Assembly: GCF_000308615.1 (NCBI RefSeq)
Contig: NZ_BAGB01000174.1
Coordinates: 1 to 64,000, forward strand
Direction: 5' to 3'
DNA from: Nocardia jiangxiensis NBRC 101359
GTDB lineage: Bacteria > Actinomycetota > Actinomycetes > Mycobacteriales > Mycobacteriaceae
Length of the DNA: 64,000 nucleotides
Below are positions 27,474 to 37,057 of this stretch, one piece after another; the first letter of the stretch is position 1, and each line of letters starts with the position of its first letter. Below the pieces are notes generated by a model. It was not told where the DNA came from. It saw only the letters and a list, made by a program, of their open reading frames with translations, and ran no database searches. Made by a program: the position numbers and the translations under genes.

Positions 27474-28787
27474 TTACGGGATGAACGTGGTCGGGATCGC
27501 CGGTTCGCCGGGCGAGAGTTTCAGCCCCTCCCAGGGCAGGCTGACCAGGCCGTGGGCGACCAGAGCGCGGCTGTCCTGCAGGGGCGGGCGGTCCTCGATG
27601 ATCTTGCCGCCACGCACCATCGGGGTCAGCAGCTCACGCGCCTCGAAGCCGTCGGTCTCCGGCGCCGGCCCGGACGCCGGGTAGACGATCTCCTCCACGA
27701 TCGTCCCGGTGTGCCGGGACAGCCGCACCGCGCGTTTGGTGCCGCCGCGGGATTCCTTGTGACTGCTGCGCTTGGCCACCGGCACCCCCTCGACCTCGAC
27801 CAGTTTGTAGACCATCCCGGCGGTCGGCGCGCCCGATCCGGTCACCAGGGAGGTGCCCACGCCGTAGGCGTCGACCGGTTCCGCGCGCAGTGCGGCGATC
27901 GAGTACTCGTCCAGATCGCCGGAGACCACGATGCGGGTGCGGGTCGCGCCGAGGGCGTCCAGCTGATCGCGCACCTGCCGGGCCAGCACGCCCAGATCGC
28001 CGGAATCGATACGCACACCGCCCAATTCGGGCCCGGCCACCTCGATCGCGGTGGCCACGCCCTGGGTGATGTCGAAGGTGTCCACGAGCAGGGTGGTGCC
28101 GACGCCCAGCGCCTCGATCTGACTGCGGAACGCCGCGGCCTCGTGCGCGCCGTCCGAACCGCTGTGCAGCAGGGTGAACGCGTGCGCGCTGGTGCCCGCG
28201 CCGGGAACTCCGTAGCGGCGCACCGCTTCCAGATTGGACGTCGCGTCGAATCCGGCCAGATAGGCCGCCCGCGCACTGGCCGGTGCGGCCAACTCGTGGG
28301 TGCGCCGCGAGCCCATCTCGATCATCCGCCGCCCGCCCGCGGCGCTGACCATGCGCGCGGCCGCGGACGCGATCGCGCTGTCGTGATTGAGGATCGACAG
28401 GATCAGCGTCTCGAGCACCACGCATTCGGCGAAGCTGCCGCGCACCGACAGAATCGGCGAGCCCGGGAAATACAGCTCACCCTCGCCGTAACCATCGATA
28501 TCGCCGCGGAACTCGTAATCGCGCAGCCAGTTCATCGTGTCGGCGGGCAGGAATTTCTCGGCCACCGCCAGTTCGGGTTCCCGGAAACGAAATTCGGCCA
28601 GCGCGTCCAGCATTCGCCCCGCACCCGCGGCCACGCCGTATCGACGGCCGTGCGGCAATCGTCGTGCGAATACCTCGAACGTGCATTGCCGATGCGCCGA
28701 TCCATCGGCGAGCGCGGCCGCGAGCATGGTGAGTTCGTACTGGTCGGTCAGCAGCGCGGTGCTGGTTGCGACATGTGCGGTGTCCAC
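27474..28787 (-). CDS. pncB: Nicotinate phosphoribosyltransferase
   Basis: PncB joins nicotinate and phosphoribosyl pyrophosphate to give nicotinate mononucleotide for NAD synthesis. The protein is 437 residues, normal for the PncB1 type. Characteristic stretches are [11 protein letters not shown] at the start, [21 protein letters not shown] and SGDLDEY, and the phosphate-binding [10 protein letters not shown]. The GTG start has a conserved downstream sequence. It is divergent from clpS, as in Rv1330c and Rv1331, with 104 bases between start codons, and is followed by pncA. Confidence 0.96.
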   Translation of the reverse strand: MDTAHVATSTALLTDQYELTMLAAALADGSAHRQCTFEVFARRLPHGRRYGVAAGAGRMLDALAEFRFREPELAVAEKFLPADTMNWLRDYEFRGDIDGYGEGELYFPGSPILSVRGSFAECVVLETLILSILNHDSAIASAAARMVSAAGGRRMIEMGSRRTHELAAPASARAAYLAGFDATSNLEAVRRYGVPGAGTSAHAFTLLHSGSDGAHEAAAFRSQIEALGVGTTLLVDTFDITQGVATAIEVAGPELGGVRIDSGDLGVLARQVRDQLDALGATRTRIVVSGDLDEYSIAALRAEPVDAYGVGTSLVTGSGAPTAGMVYKLVEVEGVPVAKRSSHKESRGGTKRAVRLSRHTGTIVEEIVYPASGPAPETDGFEARELLTPMVRGGKIIEDRPPLQDSRALVAHGLVSLPWEGLKLSPGEPAIPTTFIP

Positions 28788-28891
28788 GTCGTCACTGTAG
28801 ACAGAATCGGCGCGAGGATCGCGCGGTGAGTGCGCGGAAACGACATCGGTCGGGTGTTGTTTCTCCGGAGCCGAGTCGTACCCTGAAGGTT

Positions 28892-29275
28892 ATGGGCTTG
28901 TGCATGAAGGACGCCGTCCGGGTCGCCGCCGATTCGGGCGGAGTGAACACGACGGCGGCGCACGGGGCGGGCCCGGGGGTGATGATGGCCGGGCAGGCCG
29001 TGCCCGAGGCGGTCGAGGCCACCGAGATCCTCGAGGCCGAGGATCGGCCGTGGGTGACGGTCGTCTGGGACGACCCGGTGAATCTGATGCATTACGTCAC
29101 CTACATCTTCCAGAAGCTCTTCGGGTACAGCAAAGGCAAAGCAACCGAATTGATGATGCAGGTGCACAACGAAGGAAAGGCGGTGGTGTCCTCGGGCTCG
29201 CGGGACAGGATGGAACATGACGTGCAGCGTCTGCACGCCGCGGGCCTCTGGGCGACCATGCAACGTGACGAATGA
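28892..29275 (+). CDS. clpS: ClpS adaptor of the Clp protease
   Basis: ClpS binds N-degron proteins and passes them to ClpC1-ClpP. The folded core, from [18 protein letters not shown] to [11 protein letters not shown], is complete, with the NLM and HNEGKA segments that shape the N-degron pocket. The N-terminal extension here is about 50 residues, longer than the mycobacterial one and Ala/Val rich. The ATG used has GAAGG only two bases upstream; a GTG 50 bases later, giving 111 residues, is an equally good start. The DUF2017 gene follows after 22 bases. Confidence 0.93.
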   Translation: MGLCMKDAVRVAADSGGVNTTAAHGAGPGVMMAGQAVPEAVEATEILEAEDRPWVTVVWDDPVNLMHYVTYIFQKLFGYSKGKATELMMQVHNEGKAVVSSGSRDRMEHDVQRLHAAGLWATMQRDE

Positions 29276-29297
29276 GGCGGGCGACTACCGTAATCCC

Positions 29298-29867
29298 GTG
29301 CGCAAGTGGAGCAGAAAGAACTCGCTGAGCGGGCTCAAGCTGCGGTCGGAGATGGACGCGCGGGAGGCCGACGTGCTGCGTTCGCTGGTCGGAGCCGTCA
29401 CCGGACTGCTCACCGAACGGGCCTCCTCGGGCCCCGACGACGAGCTGGCCGCGCTGACCGGGCTACGGATCGGCAATGCCACCCCTCCCGACGACCCCCG
29501 GCTGGCTCGCCTGCTGCCGGACTTCCACCGCCCCGAATCCGGTTCGCCCGACGCCGATCGCGCCGACCTCAACAGTGCCCTGCGCAGCCTGCACGAGCCG
29601 GACATCATCGATCGCAAGGTGGCCGCGGGCTCGGTGGTGCTGGACACGCTGCCCGCCCGCGGCGGCAAGATCCTGCTCACCCCGGAACAGGCCGACGCCT
29701 GGCTGACCGCCCTGAACGATGTGCGGCTGGCGTTGGGCACGGCCATCGGCATCGACGCCGACACGCCCGATCGGCTGCACCCGGACGATCCGCGCGCTCC
29801 GCATCTGGACGTCTATCACTGGCTCACCTGGATGCAGGACTCGCTCCTGAGCGCGTTGGCCCCGTAG
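29298..29867 (+). CDS. DUF2017 protein, clpS partner gene
   Basis: A 189-residue soluble helical protein matching M. tuberculosis Rv1332. The N-terminus RKWSRKNSL is conserved and fixes the GTG start even though its ribosome site is poor; translation is probably coupled to clpS. Motifs include MDAREADVLRSLVGAV, DPRLARLLPDF and YHWLTWMQDSLL. Gene adjacency to clpS is nearly constant in actinobacteria, which suggests a role in regulated proteolysis, but no biochemical function is known to me. Confidence 0.88.
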   Translation: MRKWSRKNSLSGLKLRSEMDAREADVLRSLVGAVTGLLTERASSGPDDELAALTGLRIGNATPPDDPRLARLLPDFHRPESGSPDADRADLNSALRSLHEPDIIDRKVAAGSVVLDTLPARGGKILLTPEQADAWLTALNDVRLALGTAIGIDADTPDRLHPDDPRAPHLDVYHWLTWMQDSLLSALAP

Positions 29868-30059
29868 GAATTCCTGATTCGAATCTCACTGCGCGAAAGT
29901 ATTGACATCTCCTGCCACCACCACATTTCCCGGGGCGGTGCGGGAAATGCGGGGGCTGCGGCATCGGACCTGGGAATAGCCGAATATTGTTGGCCGTTGA
30001 GGACAGCGTTCCGGCGCCGCGGCGCGGAAATGGCCGGGCGTGAACGGAAGGATGCGACA

Positions 30060-30482
30060 GTGCTGGTGATCGAGGCCGATCTCGTGGACGCGATGGTGGC
30101 GCACGCGCGCGCCGATCATCCGGACGAGGCCTGCGGGATCATCGCCGGGCCGGAGGGTTCGGACCGCCCCGAGCGGTTCGTCGCGATGATCAACGCCGAA
30201 CGCTCGCCGACCTTCTACCGCTTCGACTCCGGTGAGCAGTTGCGGGTGTGGCGCGAGATGGACGATCGCGACGAGGAAGCGGTCGTGGTCTACCACTCGC
30301 ACACCGGGACCGAGGCGTACCCGAGCCGCACCGACATCTCCTACGCCTCCGAGCCGAACGCACACTACGTGCTGATCTCCACCCGCGATCCGGAGCAGCA
30401 CGAGCTGCGCAGCTACCGGATCCTCGAGGGCGAGGTCACCGAGGAACCCGTCCGGATCGTGCCCGCCTACGCCGGTTCGTGA
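30060..30482 (+). CDS. mec: CysO-cysteine metalloprotease (JAMM/Mov34 family)
   Basis: A 140-residue zinc peptidase. The JAMM motif is visible as HSHTGTEAYPSRTD, with the catalytic Glu in DEACGI near residue 22. In M. tuberculosis Mec releases cysteine from the CysO-cysteine thiocarboxylate adduct. GGAAGGA seven bases upstream supports the GTG start, which also gives the normal length. It is first in mec-cysO-cysM. Because the CysO here carries residues after its diglycine, Mec may also trim that tail (inference). The 190 bases before the gene hold a TTGACA hexamer without a convincing -10. Confidence 0.93.
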   Translation: MLVIEADLVDAMVAHARADHPDEACGIIAGPEGSDRPERFVAMINAERSPTFYRFDSGEQLRVWREMDDRDEEAVVVYHSHTGTEAYPSRTDISYASEPNAHYVLISTRDPEQHELRSYRILEGEVTEEPVRIVPAYAGS

Positions 30483-30507
30483 GCTACGAAGAACAAGGAG
30501 TCACCCA

Positions 30508-30786
30508 ATGTCGGTAACCGTGTCCATCCCGACCATCATGCGTCCCCTCACCGGAGGTGAGAAGCGTGTGCAGGCCACCGGCGCGACGCTCGCCGCACTG
30601 ATCGACGACCTCGAGGCCAACCACGCGGGCCTGCGCGATCGGCTGCTCAAGGACGGCAAGCTGAACCGGTACGTCAACATCTATGTCGACGACGAGGACG
30701 TGCGTTTCACCGGCGGCCTCGAGGCCGAGGTGCCCGAGGGCGGCACCGTGACCATCCTGCCGGCGGTCGCCGGCGGCGCGCGCTGA
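30508..30786 (+). CDS. cysO: Sulfur carrier protein CysO
   Basis: A 92-residue ubiquitin-fold carrier. Its C-terminal thiocarboxylate donates sulfur to O-phosphoserine on CysM. The end reads ILPAVAGGAR, so the diglycine is at residues 89-90 and is followed by Ala-Arg; M. tuberculosis CysO ends at the diglycine. The tail must be removed before the Gly can be adenylated, and the neighbouring JAMM peptidase is the obvious candidate. Ribosome site AAGGAG is strong. It lies 25 bases after mec and six before cysM. Confidence 0.95.
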   Translation: MSVTVSIPTIMRPLTGGEKRVQATGATLAALIDDLEANHAGLRDRLLKDGKLNRYVNIYVDDEDVRFTGGLEAEVPEGGTVTILPAVAGGAR

Positions 30787-31755
<969 letters not shown>

Positions 31756-31900
31756 GTTTCGGCCTTCGCTTCGCGGCAGCGGGTGCGATCGCTTCGATGT
31801 GTCGGGCGCGGTCAGTACTCTCGTAGAGGTGAGGTCCGGTTTTCCGAACCGCCTGGCCGTCGCCGGGGTGCCCCCGGACCTTGCGAGGAGGTGAGGTCCG

Positions 31901-32593
31901 ATGACCGCGGGGATGGGATCGTCGTTCGATCCGGATCGGATCGCGGCTGTGCGCGCGCAATTGGACAAGACGTCCGGGGGCGTGTCGCGGGCGGCGACGA
32001 AACAGTTGTGGGCGCGGGCGATCGCGATCACGCTCGGGTTCGCGGCGCTGCTGTACGTCATCGAGGGGATCGACGTACTCGCCGGACACCACCTCGACCA
32101 GGCCGGGATCCGGCCGCGGAGCGCGGCGGGGCTCGAGGGGGTGGCGTTCGCGCCGCTGCTGCACGCGAACTGGGCGCACCTGATGGGCAATACGCTGCCG
32201 GTGATCGTGCTCGGACTGCTGACCATGCTGACCGGGATCGGCCGGGGGTTGAGTGCGACCGCGATCATCTGGGTGGTCAGCGGCCTGGGCGCCTGGCTGA
32301 TCAGTGCCTCCGGGACGACCACGGTCGGTGCGTCGGGTCTGGTGTTCGGCTGGCTGCTGTATCTGATCTCGCGGGGGTTGTTCGCGCGCAACGTCTGGCA
32401 GGTCCTGCTGGGCGTGATCGTCGGGCTGCTGTACGGCGGAATTCTGTGGGGCGCACTGCCGGGACAGGCCGGAATCTCGTGGCAAGCACATCTTTTCGGC
32501 GCGTTGGGTGGACTGATAGCCGGTTGGGTACTCTCCGGTAATGAACGTCGTCATCGTCGCGGGGATAGTGTCGGCCGCCTCGCCTCGCCGTGA
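31901..32593 (+). CDS. Rhomboid intramembrane serine protease
   Basis: A 230-residue rhomboid matching M. tuberculosis Rv1337. Six transmembrane helices follow a 40-residue soluble head. The catalytic Ser is in TTVGASGLVFGW and the His in SWQAHLFGALGG; HANWAHLMGN supplies the oxyanion-side His and Asn. GGAGGTGAG precedes the ATG. The 13-base sequence GAGGTGAGGTCCG, which includes this ribosome site, also occurs once 61 bases earlier. In M. tuberculosis the next gene is murI, which is absent here. Confidence 0.93.
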   Translation: MTAGMGSSFDPDRIAAVRAQLDKTSGGVSRAATKQLWARAIAITLGFAALLYVIEGIDVLAGHHLDQAGIRPRSAAGLEGVAFAPLLHANWAHLMGNTLPVIVLGLLTMLTGIGRGLSATAIIWVVSGLGAWLISASGTTTVGASGLVFGWLLYLISRGLFARNVWQVLLGVIVGLLYGGILWGALPGQAGISWQAHLFGALGGLIAGWVLSGNERRHRRGDSVGRLASP

Positions 32594-32665
32594 CGGCTGT
32601 GGACCCCGGCCGACGAGTTGGGGGATCCCCTCTTGACCAGTAGTGCAGCGTGGGAGCATGGGGGA

Positions 32666-33430
32666 ATGCGCCTTACCGTCATCGGGTGCTCGGGCAGCGT
32701 GTCCGGCCCGGATTCCCCCGCCTCCGGATATCTGCTGACCGGCCCGGGGATGACTCCGACGGTGATCGACTTCGGCCCCGGCGTGCTGGGCGCATTGCAA
32801 CGTCATCTGGATCCGGGTGAGGTCGACATCTTCCTGACCCACCTGCACGCCGACCACTGCCTGGATCTGCCGGGTCTGCTGGTGTGGCGGCGATACCACC
32901 CGAATCCGCCGAGCGGGCGCGCGATCGTGCGTGGTCCCTCGGACGCACCGCTGCGGATCGGCAACGCCTCGGCCGAGGTCGGCGGGGAATGCGACGACTG
33001 GTCCGATGTGATCGATATGCACGCCTGGAAAGAAGGCGAATCGATCAGCTTCGGTCCCGGGCACACCGTCACCGCGCGCCGGATGTATCACCCGCCGGAG
33101 TCCTATGGCCTGCGGATCACCACCGCGGCCGGGCGGACCCTGGTCTACACCGGGGACACCGCGCTGTGCCCGGCGGTGTTCGAACTCGCGCAGGGCGCGG
33201 ACGTCCTGCTCGCCGAGGCGTCCTGGACGCACGATCCGGGCAATCGTCCCGAGGGCATCCACCTGTCCGGCACCGAGGCCGGGATGGTCGCCGCCCAGGC
33301 CGGGGTGGGTGAGTTGCTGCTGACCCACATTCCGCCGTGGACCTCGCGCGAGGACGTCATCGCCGAGGCGAAGGAGCAGTTCACCGGTCCGGTGCACGCG
33401 GTTTCGCCCGGTGAGGTCTTCGATATCTAG
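32666..33430 (+). CDS. Metallo-beta-lactamase-fold phosphodiesterase, Rv1339 type
   Basis: A 254-residue hydrolase with the metal motif THLHADHCLDLPG, a downstream Asp in VYTGDTALCP and a final His in LLTHIPPW. It matches Rv1339, reported as an unusual cyclic-AMP phosphodiesterase, so cAMP turnover is the best guess. The ATG follows GGGAG by nine bases. The position between the rhomboid and rph genes is conserved, apart from the missing murI. Confidence 0.9.
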   Translation: MRLTVIGCSGSVSGPDSPASGYLLTGPGMTPTVIDFGPGVLGALQRHLDPGEVDIFLTHLHADHCLDLPGLLVWRRYHPNPPSGRAIVRGPSDAPLRIGNASAEVGGECDDWSDVIDMHAWKEGESISFGPGHTVTARRMYHPPESYGLRITTAAGRTLVYTGDTALCPAVFELAQGADVLLAEASWTHDPGNRPEGIHLSGTEAGMVAAQAGVGELLLTHIPPWTSREDVIAEAKEQFTGPVHAVSPGEVFDI

Positions 33431-33524
33431 GATTCGCCCCGCGTGCGGCGCCGTCCGGGCTCTCGGCAGGAGAGATTCGGGGGGAGCGCGGATTTGGTGA
33501 TCGGCTACCACTAGGCTGCTGGCT

Positions 33525-34289
33525 GTGTCGAGACGAGCCGATGGCAGGGCGGACGATGAGCTCCGCGAGGTCCGCATCACCCGGGGATTCACCACTCATC
33601 CCGCAGGGTCGGTGCTGGTGGAGTTCGGGCAGACGCGGGTGATGTGCACCGCGAGCGTCACCGACGGGGTTCCCCCGTGGCGCCGGGACTCCGGATTGGG
33701 CTGGCTCACAGCCGAATACGCGATGTTGCCCGCGGCCACGCACACCCGCAGCGGGCGCGAGTCGGTGAAGGGCAAGGTCGGCGGTCGCACCCAGGAGATC
33801 AGCCGGTTGGTCGGGCGCTCGCTGCGCGCCTGCATCGACCTGGCCGCGATCGGGGAGAACACCATCGCCATCGACTGCGACGTGTTGCAGGCCGACGGCG
33901 GCACCCGTACTGCCGCGATCACCGGTGCGTACGTCGCGCTGGCCGATGCGGTGACCTATCTGGGGGCGGCCGGACGCCTGGCCGACCCGCAGCCCATCTC
34001 GTGCATGATCGCCGCGGTGAGCGTCGGCGTGGTCGACGGCCGGGTGCGCCTGGACCTGCCGTACGAGGAGGATTCGCGCGCCGAGGTCGATATGAACGTG
34101 GTCGCCACCGACACCGGAACTCTGGTCGAGATCCAAGGCACCGGCGAGGGGGCGACGTTCCCGCGCTCCACCCTGGACAAAATGCTGGATTCCGCGCTGG
34201 CCGGATGTGAGCAGCTGTTCGCCGTCCAGAAGGCGGCGCTGGAGCAGCCGTATCCGGGCGTGCTGCCCGAGCCGGAGAAGAAGAAGTAG
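33525..34289 (+). CDS. rph: Ribonuclease PH
   Basis: A 254-residue phosphorolytic 3' exonuclease that trims tRNA precursors. Typical parts are [17 protein letters not shown], the conserved Arg pair and phosphate-binding segment [13 protein letters not shown], and the family signature [18 protein letters not shown]. The GTG start gives the family N-terminus [12 protein letters not shown]. The stop codon overlaps the first base of rdgB, so the two are co-translated. Confidence 0.97.
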   Translation: MSRRADGRADDELREVRITRGFTTHPAGSVLVEFGQTRVMCTASVTDGVPPWRRDSGLGWLTAEYAMLPAATHTRSGRESVKGKVGGRTQEISRLVGRSLRACIDLAAIGENTIAIDCDVLQADGGTRTAAITGAYVALADAVTYLGAAGRLADPQPISCMIAAVSVGVVDGRVRLDLPYEEDSRAEVDMNVVATDTGTLVEIQGTGEGATFPRSTLDKMLDSALAGCEQLFAVQKAALEQPYPGVLPEPEKKK

Positions 34290-34894
34290 TGGCGCGCCGG
34301 GTACTGGTCGCCAGCCGCAACGCCAAGAAGCTCGGCGAGCTGCGCCGGATTCTGGCCGAGGCCGGCGTCGAGGGGCTCGAGATCGTCGGACTCGACGAGG
34401 TGCCCCCGTACGAGGAGGCTCCCGAAACCGGCGCGACCTTCGAGGAGAACGCCCTGGCCAAGGCCCGCGACGGCGCTGCGGCCACCGGATTGGCCTGTGT
34501 CGCGGACGATTCCGGCATCGCGGTGGATGCCCTGAACGGCATGCCGGGCGTGCTGTCCGCGCGCTGGTCCGGCCGTCACGGCGACGACCCGGCCAACAGC
34601 GACCTGCTGCTGGGCCAGCTCTCCGACGTTCCCGACGAGCGTCGCGGCGCACAGTTCGTCTCCGCCTGCGCCCTGGTCGCCGACGGTCGCGAGGTCGTCG
34701 AGATCGGCGAATGGCCCGGCCACATAGCCCGCAAACCCGCCGGCGACGGCGGCTTCGGCTATGACCCCCTCTTCGTCCCCCACGGCGGCACCGTCTCCGC
34801 CGCCGAACTCACCCCCGCCGAGAAGGACGCCGCTTCCCACCGCGGCCGCGCCCTGCGCGCCCTGCTCCCCGCCCTGGCAGCTCTCGCCGAGTAG
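34289..34894 (+). CDS. rdgB: dITP/XTP pyrophosphatase
   Basis: A 201-residue HAM1-family enzyme that removes non-canonical purine triphosphates. The N-terminal nucleotide site VASRNAKKLGELRRIL, the acidic motif FEENALAKARDGA, the catalytic ADDSGIAVDALNG and the GGFGYDPLF segment are all intact. The GTG overlaps the rph stop by one base. Codon use near the 3' end is extremely GC rich but in frame. Confidence 0.95.
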   Translation: MARRVLVASRNAKKLGELRRILAEAGVEGLEIVGLDEVPPYEEAPETGATFEENALAKARDGAAATGLACVADDSGIAVDALNGMPGVLSARWSGRHGDDPANSDLLLGQLSDVPDERRGAQFVSACALVADGREVVEIGEWPGHIARKPAGDGGFGYDPLFVPHGGTVSAAELTPAEKDAASHRGRALRALLPALAALAE

Positions 34895-34897
34895 TTG

Positions 34898-34916
34898 GTC
34901 CCGGCCACCCCGGGAC
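34898..34916 (+). terminator. Possible terminator of rph-rdgB
   Basis: GTCCCGG and CCGGGAC form a seven-base-pair stem with a five-base loop, four bases after the rdgB stop. The gene beyond is convergent. Confidence 0.5.
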
Positions 34917-34959
34917 TTCGTCGTCGAGTGCGCGGAGTCTCGGGTGTCGGGCCGACGGC

Positions 34960-34973
34960 TGACCGGCCGGTCA
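34960..34973. other. Perfect 14-base palindrome between convergent genes
   Basis: TGACCGGCCGGTCA lies between rdgB and the convergent DUF3817 gene. It could fold into a tight hairpin in the mRNA from either side or bind a protein. No T-run is next to it. Confidence 0.3.
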
Positions 34974-35035
34974 CCTTCAGGGCGTGTCCGGGGAGTTACT
35001 CGTGTTCTTCCGAGATCAGTTGTCGCGCAACCGCG

Positions 35036-35440
35036 TCAGAAGTTGTACTTTTCCTTGACCTGTTTGGCGTTGGTGTGTTCGACGAAGAAGGACAGCAGGG
35101 GGATGGTGCCTGCCAGGAGGGTGCCGATGGTGCGGCCGACGGGCCAGCGGACCTTGACGGCGAGGTCGGCGGTGACGATCAGGTAGACGAAGTACACCCA
35201 GCCGTGGACCACGGCGATCCAGTTGGGGGTGTGCACGTCGAAGCCGTACTTGGCGATCATCTCGGCGCACAGCAACAGCAGCCAGGTACCGGTGGCCCAG
35301 GCCAGCACGCGGTAGCGCAGGAATGCCGGTCGAACCTTGGCGGCCGACGCGCCGCGGGCGGGCGCGGCCGGGGCATCCGGGGCCGGGGTGGCCGCGGGTG
35401 CGCTCACTTCGGCGGTTTCGATGTTCTCGCTGGCGCTCAA
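35036..35440 (-). CDS. DUF3817 membrane protein, Rv1342c type
   Basis: A 134-residue protein with an Ala/Pro-rich soluble head of about 38 residues followed by three hydrophobic helices; HTPNWIAVVHGWVYFVYL marks the family. The start is TTG, supported by AGAGGAG upstream and by a four-base TTGA overlap with the stop of the lprD-like gene, so the two are translationally coupled. The neighbour order matches Rv1342c and Rv1343c. No activity is known. Confidence 0.88.
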   Translation of the reverse strand: MSASENIETAEVSAPAATPAPDAPAAPARGASAAKVRPAFLRYRVLAWATGTWLLLLCAEMIAKYGFDVHTPNWIAVVHGWVYFVYLIVTADLAVKVRWPVGRTIGTLLAGTIPLLSFFVEHTNAKQVKEKYNF

Positions 35441-35871
35441 CCGGCGCTCCTCTCGGTCTCGCGGGCATCGAGCCCGGCGGCACGCATCTGCTCGTGCAGG
35501 TCCTGGGCGTGCAGATCGGCCAGGTACCTGTTGTATTCGGCGAGCACCGGATCCTGCGTGCGCTGCACGGTCGGCCGCTCGGGCAGGATGCCCGCCGGAA
35601 TCTCGCGCTGCACAGCGGGTTTCAAGATCTCGGGCTGTTCGGACTCGGGGGCGTCGGCCTCGCGTTCGAGGCGGACGAACCGCACGTAGGCGAACACCAC
35701 GAATCCGGCGAACAGCGGCCACTGCAGTGCGTAGCCGAGGTTCTGCCCGGTCCCGGTCCCGGATTGGAATCGTCCCCACTGCCACCAGCCCAAAGCGAGG
35801 CAGGTCAGCGCCGCGACGATCACCAGGATGATCAGTGCTGGACGGCGGTGCGGAGCGGACACGGCTACCAC
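35437..35871 (-). CDS. LprD-like membrane-anchored protein, Rv1343c type
   Basis: A 144-residue protein with one hydrophobic segment (ALIILVIVAALTCLALGWW) near the N-terminus, a second at about residue 52 (WPLFAGFVVFAYVRFV), and a polar tail. The WWQWGRFQSGTGTGQNLGYALQWP stretch contains the core shared with M. tuberculosis LprD; only parts are needed to recognise it. No lipobox Cys at the right place is convincing, so the lipoprotein label of the homologue may not apply here. A GTG three codons later is an alternative start. It is upstream partner of the DUF3817 gene. Confidence 0.85.
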   Translation of the reverse strand: MVAVSAPHRRPALIILVIVAALTCLALGWWQWGRFQSGTGTGQNLGYALQWPLFAGFVVFAYVRFVRLEREADAPESEQPEILKPAVQREIPAGILPERPTVQRTQDPVLAEYNRYLADLHAQDLHEQMRAAGLDARETERSAG

Positions 35872-35986
35872 GGTACTCGTCTACTACACGTTCCGTAGGG
35901 GCAGGTCCACTCCAGGGTAGCGATTGCCGTCACCCCGATCGAGCACCCGTGACCGGGGCTACGACAGGGGCCGGGTCCGCGGGCGA

Positions 35987-36862
35987 TCAGAACGTGTAGT
36001 GCACGCCGGTGAGCCGCTCGGACTCGTCCCACAGTCGGCGCTGCAACTCGCGGTCCTCGGACAGCTTGCTCGACGGTGATACCCGCACCGGCCCTTGACT
36101 GCCGAACAGCCGAGTCGGGCCCCAGTACCGGTTCGGATCTGCATCGGGCATGGTGGCGGCGAACAGACTCGAGTGCGCGGCGCGGGCGGGCGAGTGTCCG
36201 ATCACCGCGATCGCCGGTTTGGCCACCTTGTCCACCAGGGTCTCGGTCCGGGTGAACAGATCGGTCGCCGAGACGCCGGGATGCACCGCGTAGGAGCGTT
36301 TGGTCGAGCCGGCCTCGCTCAGGCGTCGCTGCAGTTCGCGGGCGAACATCAGGTTCGACAGCTTGGACTGGGCGTAGGCGAGATTGCGCTGATAGCGGCG
36401 GTGCTCGTAGTTCAGGTCGTCGATCCAGAGCTTGGGCGTCTGGCGGTGCGCGATGCTGGCCAGGGTCACCACTCGATCGCGCACGCGGTCCAGCAGTAGT
36501 CCGGTCAGCGCGAAATGGCCGAGATGGTTGACGCCCCACTGGGTTTCGAAACCGTCCTTGGTGCGCGAGAACGGGATGTTCATCAGTCCGGCGTTGTTGA
36601 TCAGCACGTCGAATTCGCCGCTGTGCTCGGCGAATTCGCGGACCGAGGACAGATCGGCCAGATCCAGCGCCGCGACCGTGACCTCGCCGTCGATTCCGTC
36701 GGCGACCTGCTGGGCGGTGGCGGTGTTGCGGCAGGCCATGATCACTCTGGCCCCCTTACCGGCCAGCGCGGCCGTGGTGTGCTTGCCGATGCCGCCGTTC
36801 GCGCCGGTGATGACGAAGGTGCGGCCGGTCAGATCGGGAATTTCGCTGGGCTTCCAGGTCAT
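35987..36862 (-). CDS. Short-chain dehydrogenase, retinol-dehydrogenase-like
   Basis: A 291-residue NAD(P)-dependent oxidoreductase. The cofactor loop is TGANGGIGKHT, the NNAG motif is in LINNAGLMN, and the catalytic Tyr and Lys are in YAQSKLSN. ACRN after strand two, with Arg, suggests NADP. Its length and NVNHLGHFALT-type segment (GVNHLGHFAL) place it with broad alcohol or retinol dehydrogenases; the substrate is unknown. It is divergent from an MFS exporter over a region with a clear palindrome. Confidence 0.88.
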   Translation of the reverse strand: MTWKPSEIPDLTGRTFVITGANGGIGKHTTAALAGKGARVIMACRNTATAQQVADGIDGEVTVAALDLADLSSVREFAEHSGEFDVLINNAGLMNIPFSRTKDGFETQWGVNHLGHFALTGLLLDRVRDRVVTLASIAHRQTPKLWIDDLNYEHRRYQRNLAYAQSKLSNLMFARELQRRLSEAGSTKRSYAVHPGVSATDLFTRTETLVDKVAKPAIAVIGHSPARAAHSSLFAATMPDADPNRYWGPTRLFGSQGPVRVSPSSKLSEDRELQRRLWDESERLTGVHYTF

Positions 36863-36917
36863 TGCGCGGACCTTTGCTGGTGTGGTCGTCCGGGCAGCGC
36901 CCTGCTGCCCGTCAGCA

Positions 36918-36937
36918 ATCTTACTTAGGAGTAAGTT
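36918..36937. promoter_or_regulatory. Palindromic operator between SDR and MFS genes
   Basis: CTTACT-TAGG-AGTAAG is a perfect inverted repeat, extended to about 20 bases with one mismatched pair. It stands about 58 bases before the SDR start. The pattern TTACT-N4-AGTAA suits a TetR or MarR-type dimer, but no such regulator gene is adjacent. Confidence 0.4.
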
Positions 36938-37057
36938 CTGGCGGAAGGTTCCAGCGTGGCGTGTCTGTATTTGCTAATTATTTGCTCATATGACCTTGGT
37001 CCTGGCTGTCTTCGTGTCCTGCCCGTAGAACCGGTGTTCCCGGCACATACTGAGCTG

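Noticed and set aside
29902-29930. Perfect TTGACA before mec as a promoter
   Set aside because: No acceptable -10 lies 16-19 bases downstream, so it was not listed as a feature.
32540-32635. A 31-codon frame starting MNVVIVAG at the end of the rhomboid gene, considered as a murI remnant
   Set aside because: The residues do not match the start of glutamate racemase and the frame overlaps conserved rhomboid sequence.
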